NCBI GenBank assembly: GCA_011009095.1
Contig: VTPC01008616.1
Location: forward strand, 1 to 64,000
Source of the DNA: Ignelater luminosus
Taxonomy: Eukaryota; Arthropoda; Insecta; Coleoptera; Elateridae
Direction of reading: 5' to 3'
Length of the DNA stretch: 64,000 nt
This document shows, in pieces, positions 1 through 11,704 of this stretch. How positions within the stretch are numbered: position 1 is the first letter of the stretch; each line of letters begins with the position of its first letter. Position numbers and translations under genes: made by a program. Under the pieces are notes generated by a model, which did no database searches, had not been told where the DNA came from, and worked only from the letters and a program-made list of their open reading frames with translations.

Positions 1-1022
1 TTACCCGACTGAAGCCAGCTGACTGTAGTTGGTTACGGCTGAAATCGTGTCCGTGGACACGTACACTTTCAAATAATCTTCCTGGCGCAATTGAATCTTG
101 GCGACCTGGCAACCCTTGTTTAGGGGGGTTGAGGTCAGGACTAGAAGCAGGCCATTCTTCGTATATGATAAAGCTTGGGATATTTGTAGAGTCATTCTTA
201 ACTTTTTTTGGTCTTGTCGGAAGGAGCTGAGTCCTGTTGAACAACCCAATTTGGCGTTAATTTTCGTCGTCATGTTGCAAAAGTTTCTGTCAGATCTCCG
301 TAAGAAATGCCTTACCAGACCATGGTCTTTGATGGGCTTTGGGTTCTGCTGACGTTTCTTGCATTTTCCGGGAGTCTTGTACGATTTAGCGTAAACTTTA
401 TCGTTTTGGAGGTTAAATGCCTTTTCTACAGTGAACACTTTTTCATCAGTTAAGAGAATTTTTTAGAATTTGTGAATTTTATACTTTTTAAATCTAGCTT
501 CTCGTAACCATTCGTTCAGGAAATGGACACACCTGCGGCTGTAAGCATTGAGTTTAAGGTCTTCGTTAAGTATACTGGAAATTGATCTGGAGAATATGTA
601 CATTTGTCTAATGCGTTCATGTACTCGCTTAATGTGCTATTCTTCTTTCGGTCATCAATGGAGGAAGTCACCCGAGTTTCTTCAAGTTATAAAAAATAAA
701 GTTTCTACTTACACAAACTAAATATTTCGGTTTTACTCAGCCCAGACTCCCATAAAGCTTTCGCTGCACTCTCTTTCTGAACTGGAGATTTGTTTACAAA
801 CTGCCGATTGTTTTTCCCATTACAAACTGTCACCAAATCAGTAACAAATAAACTTGTTCGAGAAACTCCCCAAAATTTATATTTCTTGCCGTTTACAAAC
901 GGGTTCAAAATATATGGCGAGACTAGGTAGAAAGTGGACAAACTATGAAAGTGAAAACAGTGTTCAATTGCGTGTGCCCCAAGAATAAACTAGAATGGTG
1001 AATTTATTAAAAAAACACTGTA
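1..1022 (-). mobile_element. Mariner-like DNA transposon relic, cut by window start
   Basis: The minus strand carries fragments of a Tc1/mariner-superfamily transposase. Seen: near 430-460 the stretch ILLTDEKVFTVEKAFNLQND, whose TDEK holds the first catalytic Asp, and near 130-160, in another frame, EWPASSPDLNPP, the hallmark around the third catalytic acid. Between them lie frameshifts and lost residues, and an in-frame stop sits just before ILLTDEK. Upstream pieces at about 540-860 (including a KKNSTLSEYMNALDKC-like stretch) look like the DNA-binding half. The right end reads CACTGTA followed by TA at about 1016-1024, a plausible terminal repeat ending TACAGTG with a TA target. The left end lies outside the window. 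The element is non-functional. The exact mariner subgroup is not resolved. Confidence 0.75.
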
Positions 1023-3391
1023 TATACTCTTCCTTGATAGAAACACAAACATTTTATTTACATTATAAACAAGCAAAGAAAGATAAACAAATCTTATATT
1101 GCACAATGGCTATAAAACAATGATCTGCAAAAGGAAAAAGACAGTACTAGGATTACGTACTAATCTTCCCGTTAACTCGATCGGTCGGTCTGAGAATGGG
1201 AAGGTTTCTGATGAATAACAGGATATTAATCTTGAAATGTTACTGAATGGATCCAGCTATTAGGAGTTGCATTTGTAACAGGCAAAACCAGAAAAAGTGG
1301 CCTTAATGATCGTTCAAACTAAGACCGTGCGCACAACAGCTCAAAACGTCGAGAAAGAGGACTTTCCAAAGTAACCAAACACAAATTAAATTAAGATTCG
1401 ATAAAAGAAACTCATTTATAATTTAGAGTGAAAGAATAGATATGAGCGCCAGGAACCATATTAAAATCTTCGCATTTTCTGGTGTGGTACCTCACCAGAA
1501 GACACTCCTTACATATGTATAGCAATAGCAATTTACGATATTTTGAGTCTTAATTATTACATTTCTCACCGGTTTGCCTAACAGCTTATACTGTAAACCG
1601 ATAGTTATCAATCACTCCAATTTGTAATGATGAATCTAAGATTTTGTTCATAAAAACAAAAAGAAAGTTACTTATTCAGCTCGGCTTTCACTGGTCTAAA
1701 TATCTGGTTCACAATACCTGTACAATCAAGTCAAGGCACACAAATATATTTACAGTACCTGAAAGGAAAAAAAACAGTAAATAATAAAAAAATGCACTAA
1801 GATATATCCCCACTTGACTGTTTTTTGATCAACAATAATTTCATATAAGAACGGCAAGCTCTGACAAAATTCAAATCAGTATATGCCAAAAACCATAAAT
1901 ATAAATATAAAAATATTAATTTTGTAACGTTGTCAACTATACATTTAGACCACTTAAGTTATGGCAACAAAAAAACAATAACAGAAAAAAATAAAAGAAG
2001 CAAAAGGCTTTCATTCAACTCAGAAGAACAACGTTTAGATCACTAAAATTGTTGACCCTAATCTCAGCTTTATCTTCGGCTACCCGTCGTTGTAAAATTT
2101 ACATTCAAAAATTATCTATGCAGCCTTGAAGGGTGCCTCCACCAGATTCGGGCCCAAGACAGTGAATTTTCTCTCAAGTTTACATGATGTATTCGAATGA
2201 CGGGGTGGTCGATGACCCTCTCGTGTTTCAATACACGATAACACCTGCAGAGATATTTTACTTATTCATGAAGAACTGTTTAAGCACGATTGTCATCAGT
2301 CAAAATTAAGACGGAATAATCATCAGGCAACAGCCCTCCACCAACGAGAGTTCCACACACTCAAATATTATCGATATTTACTTGGTCTTTAGAACCAAAA
2401 CAAAGATAACGTCGCATTCACAATCCCAAATTTAATTGGACGCACTACTTCATGAAATGAAGACTCAGAATGTTACTTACATCCACTCGCAAAATTCCCA
2501 AAAATCTTCGATTAGACAATCGCAAGTAGCCCAAGAAACCACTTTCAAGGAGCTTCAATAATATTTCAACACAACGATATGGTTTTACGGCGGATTCTTT
2601 TAGCGATTCTTGTGGGTGAACGTGGAAACCCTTATCTGTAACATATATTGGAATGATCCTTGTCCGTTGACACCTGTAACATGTGAGGGCGGCACTTTTC
2701 GAGTTCGCAGATATCCTTTAAAATACGGAATCACACAGGGACCATATATAAACACTACACGCACCAATATACTGTGGAGATTCTTAGGTGTAGATTTGCC
2801 TACGTTAAAACAAGCTCTATCTCAACAGTATCTAGTCGACACAATTCCACGAAATTTAAACAACTGAAGTACAATAATTTTTAAAAGAAACCACACGTGT
2901 ATTTAAGTAAACATCGCGTAAAATAAATAGAAAATACTTTCAACTAAAGATTTAATAAACGAAAATGACTAATTATATTTGCAAAATATTAAGATGGCGT
3001 AAAATTATAAAATGACATTACACAGTGTTAGCAATGTTAGTTGAAAAGGGTAGATACAAATAGAAAGACTTTAGTTTTTCCTTTTTTATATCACACCTAT
3101 AATTGAAATACGTTTTGTCGTCCTTTGAACAGCGCTCCTCGACAATTTATTACAGACTAAAGACGGGCGACCTCAAGCTTGAGGAGATGTCAAGGCAAAA
3201 ATGGCTTTTCGGGCTCAAAGTTCGATCAACCTGTTTTGGTTGGTTTCTTGAACTTGAACTTGAACTATGGATTTCTTCATTGCACGGTACAGACAAAATT
3301 GAACATATCGTGAGTAGGCATAATTGAAGTCCTGAGATAGCACACCAAACTTCTAAAGTCAATTTGGTCTAGAAATGCGTATTGAGCAATA
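1023..3391. other. No gene recognised
   Basis: AT-rich sequence with stop codons in all frames. A short plus-strand open frame at 2610-2867 (85 codons) matches nothing I recognise and has no supporting motif. I see no RNA gene or clear repeat here. Confidence 0.5.
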
Positions 3392-3419
3392 CGAGGGTGG
3401 TCTGAAAAGTTTCCGACCT
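3392..3419 (+). repeat. Left terminal inverted repeat of mariner
   Basis: 28 bp beginning CGAGGGTGG, perfect reverse complement of 4648-4675, preceded by TA. Confidence 0.95.
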
Positions 3420-3456
3420 AACAAAGATACAAGATATTTTTTCTGAAAATTTTTTT

Positions 3457-4515
3457 TTATTTTTCAACATAGTCTCCTTGTAACTCTACACACTTCTCCC
3501 AGCGATGCTCCCATTTCTGTAACCCGTCCAAATAGTACTCGGCATTTTTCTCTGCAAAATAATTGTTCACGAAGGTGATTGCCTCTTCATTTGACGAAAA
3601 TCTTTGTCCTCCGAGCGCAATTTTTAGATGAGGGAACAAAAAGAAGTCGCTTGGGGCTAGATCTGGTGAGTAAGGCGGATGGTCAAGCAGTTCAAACCGT
3701 AATTCGTGGATTTTCGCCATGGCAACCGCTGAGGTGCGTTGTCTTGGTGAAACAGGATTTCCTTTTTCTGCAAATGCGGCCGTTTTTTCGCAAGTTCTGC
3801 CTTAAGCTTGTCAAGTAATGATGCATAGTATGCTCCTGTAATGGTTTTTCCTTTCTGAAGATAATCGACTAAAATAACTCCATGACTATCCCAAAAAACA
3901 GTCGCCATCATTTTCCCAGCCGAAAAAACAGTTTTTGCTTTTTTTTGAGCCGGTTCCCCCTTTGCAGTCCACTGTTTGGACTGTATTTTTCTTTCGGGCG
4001 TATAATGGTGTATCAAAGTTTCATCTACAGTAATTAATCGGCGCCAAAACTCGGATTTATTTCGCCTAAACTGCACCAAAAGAGCGTTTGGAAAAATTCA
4101 TTCGAACACGTTTTTGGTCTAACGTGAGCAAACGCGGCACCCAACGCGCGGACAGCTTTCTCATGCCTAAATGTTGATTTAATATGTGACAAACACGTTC
4201 TTTTGACATGTTCATAACCTCTGCTATCTCTCCCACTTTAATTCGGCGGTCGTCTAGCACCATTTGGTGAACTTTGGCGATGTTTTCGTCGGTAGTTGCA
4301 GTTTTTGGACGTCCCGAACGTTTATCGTCTCCCAAGCTCTTACGGCCACGTTTAAATTCAGCAGCCCAAAATTTCACTGTGGTAAATGATGGTGTAGAGT
4401 CCCCATATACAGAATCCAACTCATCTTTTATTAGCGAAGGCGTATTGTCTTTAAAAAACAAATATTTAATGACAGCTCGATACTCGATTTTGTCCATTTT
4501 CACAAAAAAACTCAC
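3457..4515 (-). pseudogene. Mariner transposase, broken by two indels
   Basis: Three reading-frame pieces in order. The N-terminal piece (4066-4515, 149 codons) has the helix-turn-helix DNA-binding region, including DKIEYRAVIKYLF and a GRPKTAT linker. The middle piece (about 3720-4079) has TVDETLIHHYTPE with the first catalytic Asp and LFHQDNAP with the second. The C-terminal piece (3457-3720) has HPPYSPDLAPSDFFLF with the third. The first break, near 4070, looks like a one-base insertion. The second, near 3725-3735 just after HQDNAP, looks like a deletion of about ten bases that removes the usual residues there and shifts the frame. No other stop interrupts the pieces. A cut-and-paste enzyme acting on its own TIRs; this copy cannot make an intact one. 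The start was taken at the Met before DKIEYRAV, or the one four codons upstream (SFFVKM). Confidence 0.92.
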
Positions 4516-4647
4516 ATAAACTCACTCAAACGACTGTTACATAAAAACTGCGGGTCCAAAATGGCTGAAACTTTGGTGAGTAACTGTCAACAGATGAACA
4601 ACGAAATTCAGTAGCTTTTATTTACGAGTGCTGCCATCTTCACGTTG

Positions 4648-4675
4648 AGGTCGGAAACTTTTCAGACCACCCTCG
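4648..4675 (+). repeat. Right terminal inverted repeat of mariner
   Basis: 28 bp ending CCACCCTCG, followed by TA, and a perfect reverse complement of 3392-3419. Confidence 0.95.
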
Positions 4676-7289
4676 TAAGAGTAGAATACGTGGGATTTTG
4701 CAGAATCAACAATCGTGACACAACATGTTACGTTTTTGTCATTGTGTGCACAGAATTAACTCTGTATTAGTGCATTACTTGAGGTTATTTAAAAGAAAAA
4801 GAGGTTTAGTTCTCGGTCAACTCGTAACTAATTTGTTTTATAATCTCTCACCTATCATTTCGTCTAATTGTAGTTCAAAAGATAAAAAAAATTAGATGTT
4901 CTGCATCCTCAATTGCGGTTTTGCAGAACATTTCTGTTGGTGATGTTACTATTACAGATATTGACTTTAAATTCAGAGAGTTTTGATTTCAGATTTTGTT
5001 TAAGATTTGATCTCATCAGAAATGGTTTAATGTAATTTTGTTTTCCAGCGAAACTTATTCGCAGAATAACGTTTCAAATTATCAAATTACCAGAACTGCC
5101 GTACTTCTTCATCATTAAAACTTAACAGATTATCGTAGATCATCTTTCCAAAGCATATTTGTCCGTTGGAAGAATTCCTCTTTCTTTCTCTTAATTCTTT
5201 TTGCTTGGTATTCATTTACCGTACACAGTACTGTAAATTTCTAACATTGGTGGACTATTTCAGTGGATATTGTTGCAACAATATTGTTTTTAGATTGTAT
5301 TTATTAATTTGCTTGGTTTTTATTGTATTTTCATTAAATTGTTAAAGGATGTTTAAAATAATTACTAGTTTTATTTAGTTAAACCAGTAAAAATAAATAA
5401 GTAATTTGCAATTTAATAAATAAACCTAATTAGTATTATTGTTACAGAATTTTAAGAAATTTCATTAAGAAATGGAAGGTTAAGGGAAGCATAAAACATT
5501 CAGAAGGTTGTTTATTTGCGCATAATTCTCCGCAACCCTAAATAAACAATGTTAAAATCAATCCGATTTAAACTTAATCGAGATATTATCCCAAGTTTAT
5601 CAAGTGTTCGTGTAATTGAAGCGTGCAAAAAGATTTAATTTGCAATTGTAATATTGCAAATCAGATTTCTCCAGGGACCACTATATACTGAATATCTCGT
5701 TAGCTTAGATGCTTATTAATTAGAATACTCTGTTCAATAAACAACAATAACTCCGTACATAGATTGTAAGGAATCACCGAAAACAGAGGTGGTAATCGCA
5801 TTAATTATAGTCCCTCTATAAATTACAAACAATTTCGTTTAGTAAAATGTAATAAACCTTACAGCACATTATTGGAATTAAATCGAATGAAAAATTTCTG
5901 TTTGTAAACAATCTAATGCAGACGTTTTTATAGAAACCCATTAAGACATCGTAAACACGTAGTATACGTATATTTTACATACGATAAATACAGCTGACAA
6001 CATTTGAATTGCTGAGAATTTCATTGGAACTTTACTACTTATCAGGTTGGCCATCCATCAAAATCACTCCTTAAAAGTTGTTTCTAAAAACTGCAAAAGA
6101 TTTTCCATGTTTAGTAATTCCTGGAGAAATTTCAAATTTATGTAACCTCTTTGAAGCCAAGTTGAATGCAAATAGTTTCACAGCTAAAGTAGAAGATAAT
6201 TATATAAACAAAACAAAAAACTGGCAAAATTTTGAAATTTTACTTAAAGTGAAATATGTATCACCAAACTGAATAAGTTTACATAACTATAAGAAAGTAG
6301 AGAAGACTAAAAGGTCAAGTGGAGAGACGAATGAGAACGATGAAACTATCTAGTGGTTTTATAGCTGTAAGAGACTAGAGGAGCCCTACTAGACATGTAG
6401 GAATTTCTTTAGTAAATTTCAGATTAAACATATTGAATTACTATAAGGTTCGATACTTGATGCGACTTCATAATCTATTGTATACATGTACATAAACGTT
6501 TTCAGTGCCCCAGGTGTTTAACACAGAAAAGACGGTGCATTTTGAATGTTACTCATTTGCTCAATTACTATTTGATTTGATTAATTGAGATTTTAATAGA
6601 ACAAAACTGTGAATACCAATCATCTTTTCACGTTATATTTATAATTTTCTTACTAATTCTAGACAGATCAGTTGTTCGCATGTTTCCGATAGAATAACAC
6701 ATTAAATTAAATTAAATTACTCATTCCAACTTCTTACCCAACCCAAGTCTGCCTACTGAGATCAGAAAAACTCTTGATTATAATCAATTTTACATGATAC
6801 AAGTCAAAGGTGTTTAGTAAAATAATTTATTTTTATCTTTTACATGAGTTATAAGAGGAGCACAAAGTGGAATTCTTACCTACAACTCTGCTAACTGAGC
6901 TAGCTGAGAGTTTCAACGAGTAATCTTTCTTATCTAAATTCCCGATTTCACACAAAGTTAAAATGTGACCAGACCTGATTCAAGCCAAGTGAATGTTGGA
7001 TCCAGTTGTGAAGTAACATTAGGCAATAGTTTGAAATTAAGAAATCTAAATCGGCAAGAAGAGATTTTTGATTGGCAGACTAGGGTAAGTCTTGGTGGAA
7101 AAATATATAAGAGTGGCTGGTTCATATAAAAGTGACAGACCTATTTTTATCGATTTATGCAGATCTGCATTGTTGTTGGTTAATTTCCTTTCTTTTTATA
7201 TTTTTATTTAATTGTTTGTCCATCTACCGTTAGGTGGTGGTCTATCAATTTTATTTTTTCCATGTATTTAAGTTTCATTTCATTTCTTC
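4676..7289. other. No gene recognised
   Basis: AT-rich sequence. A 64-codon open frame at 6078-6272 has no recognisable motif. A perfect 9-bp inverted repeat (ATTTGCAAT, six-base spacer, ATTGCAAAT) lies at 5638-5661. A short ATTAA run lies near 6702-6719. Confidence 0.5.
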
Positions 7290-9512
7290 TATACATTGTT
7301 CAACTGGTTTTATCTTGTCCATGATTCAATACCATAGATTAAAGAGGGCCTTACAACCTTTTTGTATATTTCAGTTTTTATTTCTTTAGGTACTCCTTTC
7401 TTTTCTAGGAAGGTAGTTCTTAACGCACTGTACACTTTTTCAACTTCTCCTATTCTTTCTTTGATTTCTTCATCTATGGTTCCTCTTTCTTCTATAATAG
7501 TTCCCAGGTAGTTGTATCTTTTTAGTCGTTCTAATACTTTTCCCTCAATTTTAATACTGTGCTTATTACTTGTTGCCGATATCATCATTGTCTTTGTCTT
7601 GTCTTATTTCCATATTTACTTCTATTAATTCTAAATGATATATTTTTAAATTCTCTTGTAGTTCTTTCTCTGAGTGTGCTACCAATATCATGTCGTCTGC
7701 AAACAGTAATTCTTGTAATTTTGCTAATTGCAGTTTCCATCTTCCTATATTCAGGTCTTAACATTTTTTTTTACTCTTTTTGATAGCATCGTCCAGTACT
7801 ATAGAAAATGGTAGGAGGTTCAGCACATGTCCTTATTTTAGTCCGATCTTTGTTCCACATTCTGTCGACTCTTCATTATATGTTCTTACTTATTTTTGTT
7901 ATTTCTATAGAGTGCTTTGATTACATCAATCATACCATTTTCTGTTTCTCTTCTTTTTAGATTATTCCATACATCTTCTCTTTGTATTCTATCGAAGGCT
8001 TTTCTTAGATCGATGAAATATTTGTATATGTATTTCCTTCTCTTTTTTAATTAATTGCTCCCCTAGTTACTTCATTATTTTTATTAGATCTAGGTACTCC
8101 TACCTTTTTAAATCCATGTTGTGGTTCTTCTAATGCGATTTCTAATTTTTCTCGGAATCTTTTCTCTAAGATTCTTGTTAGCACCTAACTCGCTATACTT
8201 GTTGGAGTTATGCTTCTACAGTTTGTGAACTTCTTTTTTGTACATTGGGATTATTATCCCTGTATTCCAGTCGTTTGGTATGTTCTTCATCTTCACAATA
8301 TCATTTAGTAATGTTAAGAACTGCTTCCTTCCTTTTTCCCTTTTTTTTAGTTTGCTAATGGCTTCCAGCAGTTCTTCTATTTCTGCCTCGTTTCCTTCTT
8401 TTTGTTGTTCTTCTAGGGCTTGTACCTGGAGGGTATATCTTCTTTAAAAATATTCTACTTTTATTCTACTCCTGCATTCGAGTTATTATTCGTTTTGTAC
8501 AGTTCTCTTATTCTCTGTTGGTATTCTGTTTTAAATGCGTCTTATTTTAGTTTTATAACTTCTTATTTTTTCTTTTGTTACTCTTCTTTTTTTTCACTGC
8601 CTTCTGTCTCTGTGTGTGTCATGATTTCCAGGATTACTAGATAATGGTTACTTCCTATTTCTACGTGTCTCTTGGTTTTTACATCTTTCATTTTATTCCA
8701 ATTTTCTTTGTTTATTATGAAATAATCTGTAATCGATTTTTCCTTTTTGCCGTAAACTTCTCGTGTATATTTATGTTTGGCTTTATGATTAAACTTTGTG
8801 TTTGTTATAATAAAGTCTTGTTTCTTCTCCGTTTTTCCCCAAAGATATATCTTTCTATTCCTTGATTATCATTTCCTACTCGTCCATTCATATTTTCCAT
8901 TATAATAATATTTTGTTTTCCATTATCTATTTCATTTTGTAATATATTGGAGAATTCACTCTTTTCTTCTTACTTTGCATTATTGTTGGATGCATAAGCT
9001 ACTATTATACTTCATATTTTATTACCTTCAATTTTTACTTCGGCTACCAGTAATCTTTTGTTTAGATATTTTTCTTTCTGTATGTTCTACATTTTCTCTG
9101 GTTTTTCTCCTCTTTGTCTCATATCTACGCCGGACCAATACATCTAGTAGCCACCCTTTAATTCTTCTAGTCTTTGTGATTTTCTTTTTGTTTCAGTTAT
9201 TCCTAAATAGTCTATGTTTCACATCTTCATTTCTTCTATTATTTCATCTTCTTTTCCATTTATGTTTCTCAAATTCCATGTACCCATTTTTATAATACTT
9301 CTTTGTGTATTTATTTTTATACTTTTACTGTTTATACTGCTTGTAGTTGGTTCTGGATTTATCTTTAATATATCTATCGTTAGTCTTTCTGTATGTTTCC
9401 TTGTTCTTTTCCTTTTAGTCATTGCCTTTGTCAGTGCCATGTTTGTCTTCTGATTTCCTGTCCTCTCATTAATCAGTTTTTTGTAATACGCTCGGCCCTT
9501 AATAGTGAACAT
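7290..9512 (-). mobile_element. RTE-like non-LTR retrotransposon, degenerate
   Basis: One degraded ORF reads right to left. At about 9300 the endonuclease start is visible (MGTWNLRNINGKEDEIIEEM). Around 8640-8750 follows a late endonuclease stretch (ITDYFIINKENWNKMK, then SNHYLVI). Reverse transcriptase motif A is at about 7945-8010 (FIDLRKAFDRIQREDVW), motif B-like GLKxGHVLNLLPFSIVLDD at about 7790-7850, and the catalytic FADD at 7692-7703. The thumb (7310-7588) has YNYLGTIIEERG and a YGIESW end. Numerous frameshifts and stops separate these. The order endonuclease then RT is that of target-primed LINEs. The plus-strand open frames in this region, with long Phe/Leu/Ser runs, are antisense shadows. 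Clade (RTE versus a CR1-like lineage) was judged by eye. Confidence 0.85.
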
Positions 9513-10477
9513 AAACGACCAAAACTAGTTTAGCTCATCGATAGGCTTGTTCTTTATCACTCATCCAAATCAATCTAACTGTATTAAGGTATTTTAAGGT
9601 ATTTCAATGTCTAAAGACATTTCTTGGCGTCATCTTGGTTTCTATACTTTCTATAATTTCTATACAAGTGTGTGCTGTGGTAGAACAGACTGAACTCATG
9701 TTAAAGACTGAGTTGTCTATTCTTTTCCAGATTGAACAGTGACCTGAGTCTGAGATTGTAATTTAGACAGGGCTCTTTCGTTTCCCATTCAATCAGAAAG
9801 ATCAACGTTTTTGTTTGCTAACGAATTCTCCGTTTTGCTTCTTCTTGGTTTTTAAACTGTCGAAATATTTCGTTCAGGTTAGATTTAGTATTACGGAGAT
9901 TGAGATTTTTGCAAAAGTTAAAGTGTTTAACGATATTTTGGAAAATTACGGTTTTTCGCATTTGTATTGGGTTGTGATTTTGATTTTATTTCTTATTTTT
10001 GCTCCTCATATTGTGTTGGTGTGGCGTATACCCTATTTTATATTTCATTTCGTTCAGTTCCATTTGACTTAAGTATGACTAATATTTTTTTTATTGCCGG
10101 CTATGTTTTGCTCTGTTGCCTTCAACTTTGGGCTTTTTCTAATACCTTCTAGCTTGAATCAGCACCAACGCCTAGGTTCTCCACGGACAATTACATTTCG
10201 TCTTTGACATTAAGTATTAATCAAAATTTAAATTAATTGAGCACTTCGTGAGGGAAAATGACATTTTATATGTACTGGGAAGTTTATTATTGTGCCTTTT
10301 CCTTCCTGCTTAGATGGTAAGTGGAAATATCTTACTTAATGGTAGCAACTCAGAAAGAAGTCTGCTCAAACATTATTATTAATATTACAATCACCTGTTA
10401 CAAAAATTTTTGTATTTGCTCAAACATTTTATATTTATTAACGCCAGGTGTTTCAAGCTTGTATTACGTGCTACTTA
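9513..10477. other. No gene recognised
   Basis: AT- and T-rich sequence with hydrophobic open frames (for example 9815-10072) that arise from T-rich codons. No domain motif is visible. Confidence 0.5.
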
Positions 10478-10855
10478 TACAGTGTGTTTATTTTAAAACG
10501 ATCCACCCTCAGTATCTCCTAAACAAATAAAGTTATTGAAATAAAAAAGAAGATGTCAATCTATTTATGGAGGAGGACATTAGAATACAGAATTAACTGA
10601 TTCATAGAGGTCGTTGTGTTCGTTCTCGCACACAAACCTCAAAATCTTAAATGGCACTCTAACACTTGCAATACATCGTTGGAAAGGGAATAACAACAGC
10701 AATCTCTTATTGGAAACAAAATTCAAATCGGTCTACTTAATGGAAAGTTATAGCACAAAATGTTTCATTTTAGTTAAGAATCTAAATTGCGTTAACTAAG
10801 TAAAGAAACCTATTTCAATTGTTTTGGTGCTTATTTCTGAGGAAAAACACATTTC
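10478..10855 (+). repeat. Left arm of long inverted repeat
   Basis: Begins TACAGTGTGTTTATTTTAAA; pairs with 11330-11704. The shared tract CCTCAAAATCTTAAATGG and the shared tract CGTTGGAAAGGGAATAACAA are the easiest anchors. Confidence 0.9.
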
Positions 10856-11329
10856 TAATTGATTATTGTAAATTGAACTGTCAATAGAAGGTAAAAACAG
10901 AGGTTAAGAAACAACACGAAGTAAGTAATTTCTGAAAACAATACCTAAACGTAGCAACTCACCATAGTTCAATTCATCTTATGCAGTGTCAGAACATGTA
11001 AAGTTGCACTTGTTTTTCATCTAATGTACATATTAAAACAATCGAGATGCAATAATTTACGTAAAAAATACGACTTACGTTTGTTATTATCGTGAGACAT
11101 TTTGTATACTAACTTTGAATCGAGGTGACCAATGCATTGTCTTAGTGATAGTCCTGAGTTAAGAATAACTGTCACTACACCTATTTGGAGTCGAATAGTG
11201 TGAATTGATCTGCTAATGTGAGTCGCTAGGTTAGGTACTTCCTTTAAAAGATTGCCCATCTTGTGTTGTTTATTTTCTATTATTTTGAATTTCTGTTGAT
11301 AGTTCAATTTAAATTATTCAATTAAAGAT

Positions 11330-11704
11330 GTTTGTTTCATATCCGAAATAAGTACCAAAACAATTAAAATGCACCTATTTACTTAACTAACACGATTTAA
11401 ACTCATTACTAAAACGAGACATTTTGTGCTGTAATCTTTGATCTAGTAGGCCGATTTCAATTTTGTTTTCACCGAAAGATTGCTATTGTTATTCCCTTTC
11501 CAACGACGTATCATAAGTGGTAGAGCTCCATTTAAGATTTTGAGGTTATGTGTGTAAGAACGAGCACAGCGCCCTCTATTATTGAATTAATTATTTATTT
11601 TAATGCCCCCCTCCGTAAATAAATTAGCATGGTTTTCTTATTTTGATATCTCCATTTGTTTACCAGATATTAAGGCTGAATCGTTTTAAAACGAACACAC
11701 TGTA
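11330..11704 (-). repeat. Right arm of long inverted repeat
   Basis: Reverse complement begins TACAGTGTGTTCGTTTTAAA and follows the left arm for about 375 bp with substitutions and small indels, so the two arms have diverged since insertion. Confidence 0.9.

Larger units (their letters stand above)
3392..4675 (-). mobile_element. Complete mariner element with perfect TIRs and TA target duplication
   Basis: A 1284-bp element bounded by perfect 28-bp terminal inverted repeats that begin CGAGGGTGGTCTGAAAAG, with TA immediately outside both ends (3390-3391 and 4676-4677). The length, the TA target site and the single transposase gene are those of a classical mariner. It inserted in otherwise unrecognised AT-rich sequence. 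Because the ends match perfectly and the coding region carries only two lesions, the copy is probably young by comparison with the other elements in the window. It may belong to the irritans group, judged from general resemblance only. Confidence 0.95.
10478..11704. mobile_element. Non-autonomous element with about 375-bp terminal inverted repeats
   Basis: The left arm (10478 to about 10855) and right arm (about 11330 to 11704) are inverted copies of each other along roughly 375 bp with scattered mismatches. The outermost bases are TACAGTGTGTT, and TA lies directly outside each end (10476-10477 and 11705-11706), which fits a TA-target element such as one mobilised by a Tc1/mariner transposase. 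The central 470 bp has no recognisable coding region; the 96-codon minus-strand frame at 11017-11307 shows no domain. The element looks like a large MITE or foldback element. The superfamily is an inference from ends and target only. Confidence 0.9.

Noticed and set aside
2610-2867. 85-codon plus-strand open frame
   Set aside because: No domain, no codon-level support, no neighbour context; length is within chance for this sequence.
5638-5661. 9-bp perfect inverted repeat as terminator or binding site
   Set aside because: Isolated in AT-rich DNA with no nearby gene; expected by chance at this composition.
7559-9453. Series of plus-strand open frames rich in Phe, Leu and Ser (for example 8238-8447, 8975-9295) that look like membrane proteins
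   Set aside because: They are antisense to the RTE-like LINE; the minus strand carries endonuclease and RT motifs, and the hydrophobicity comes from the reverse complement of Lys/Glu-rich codons.
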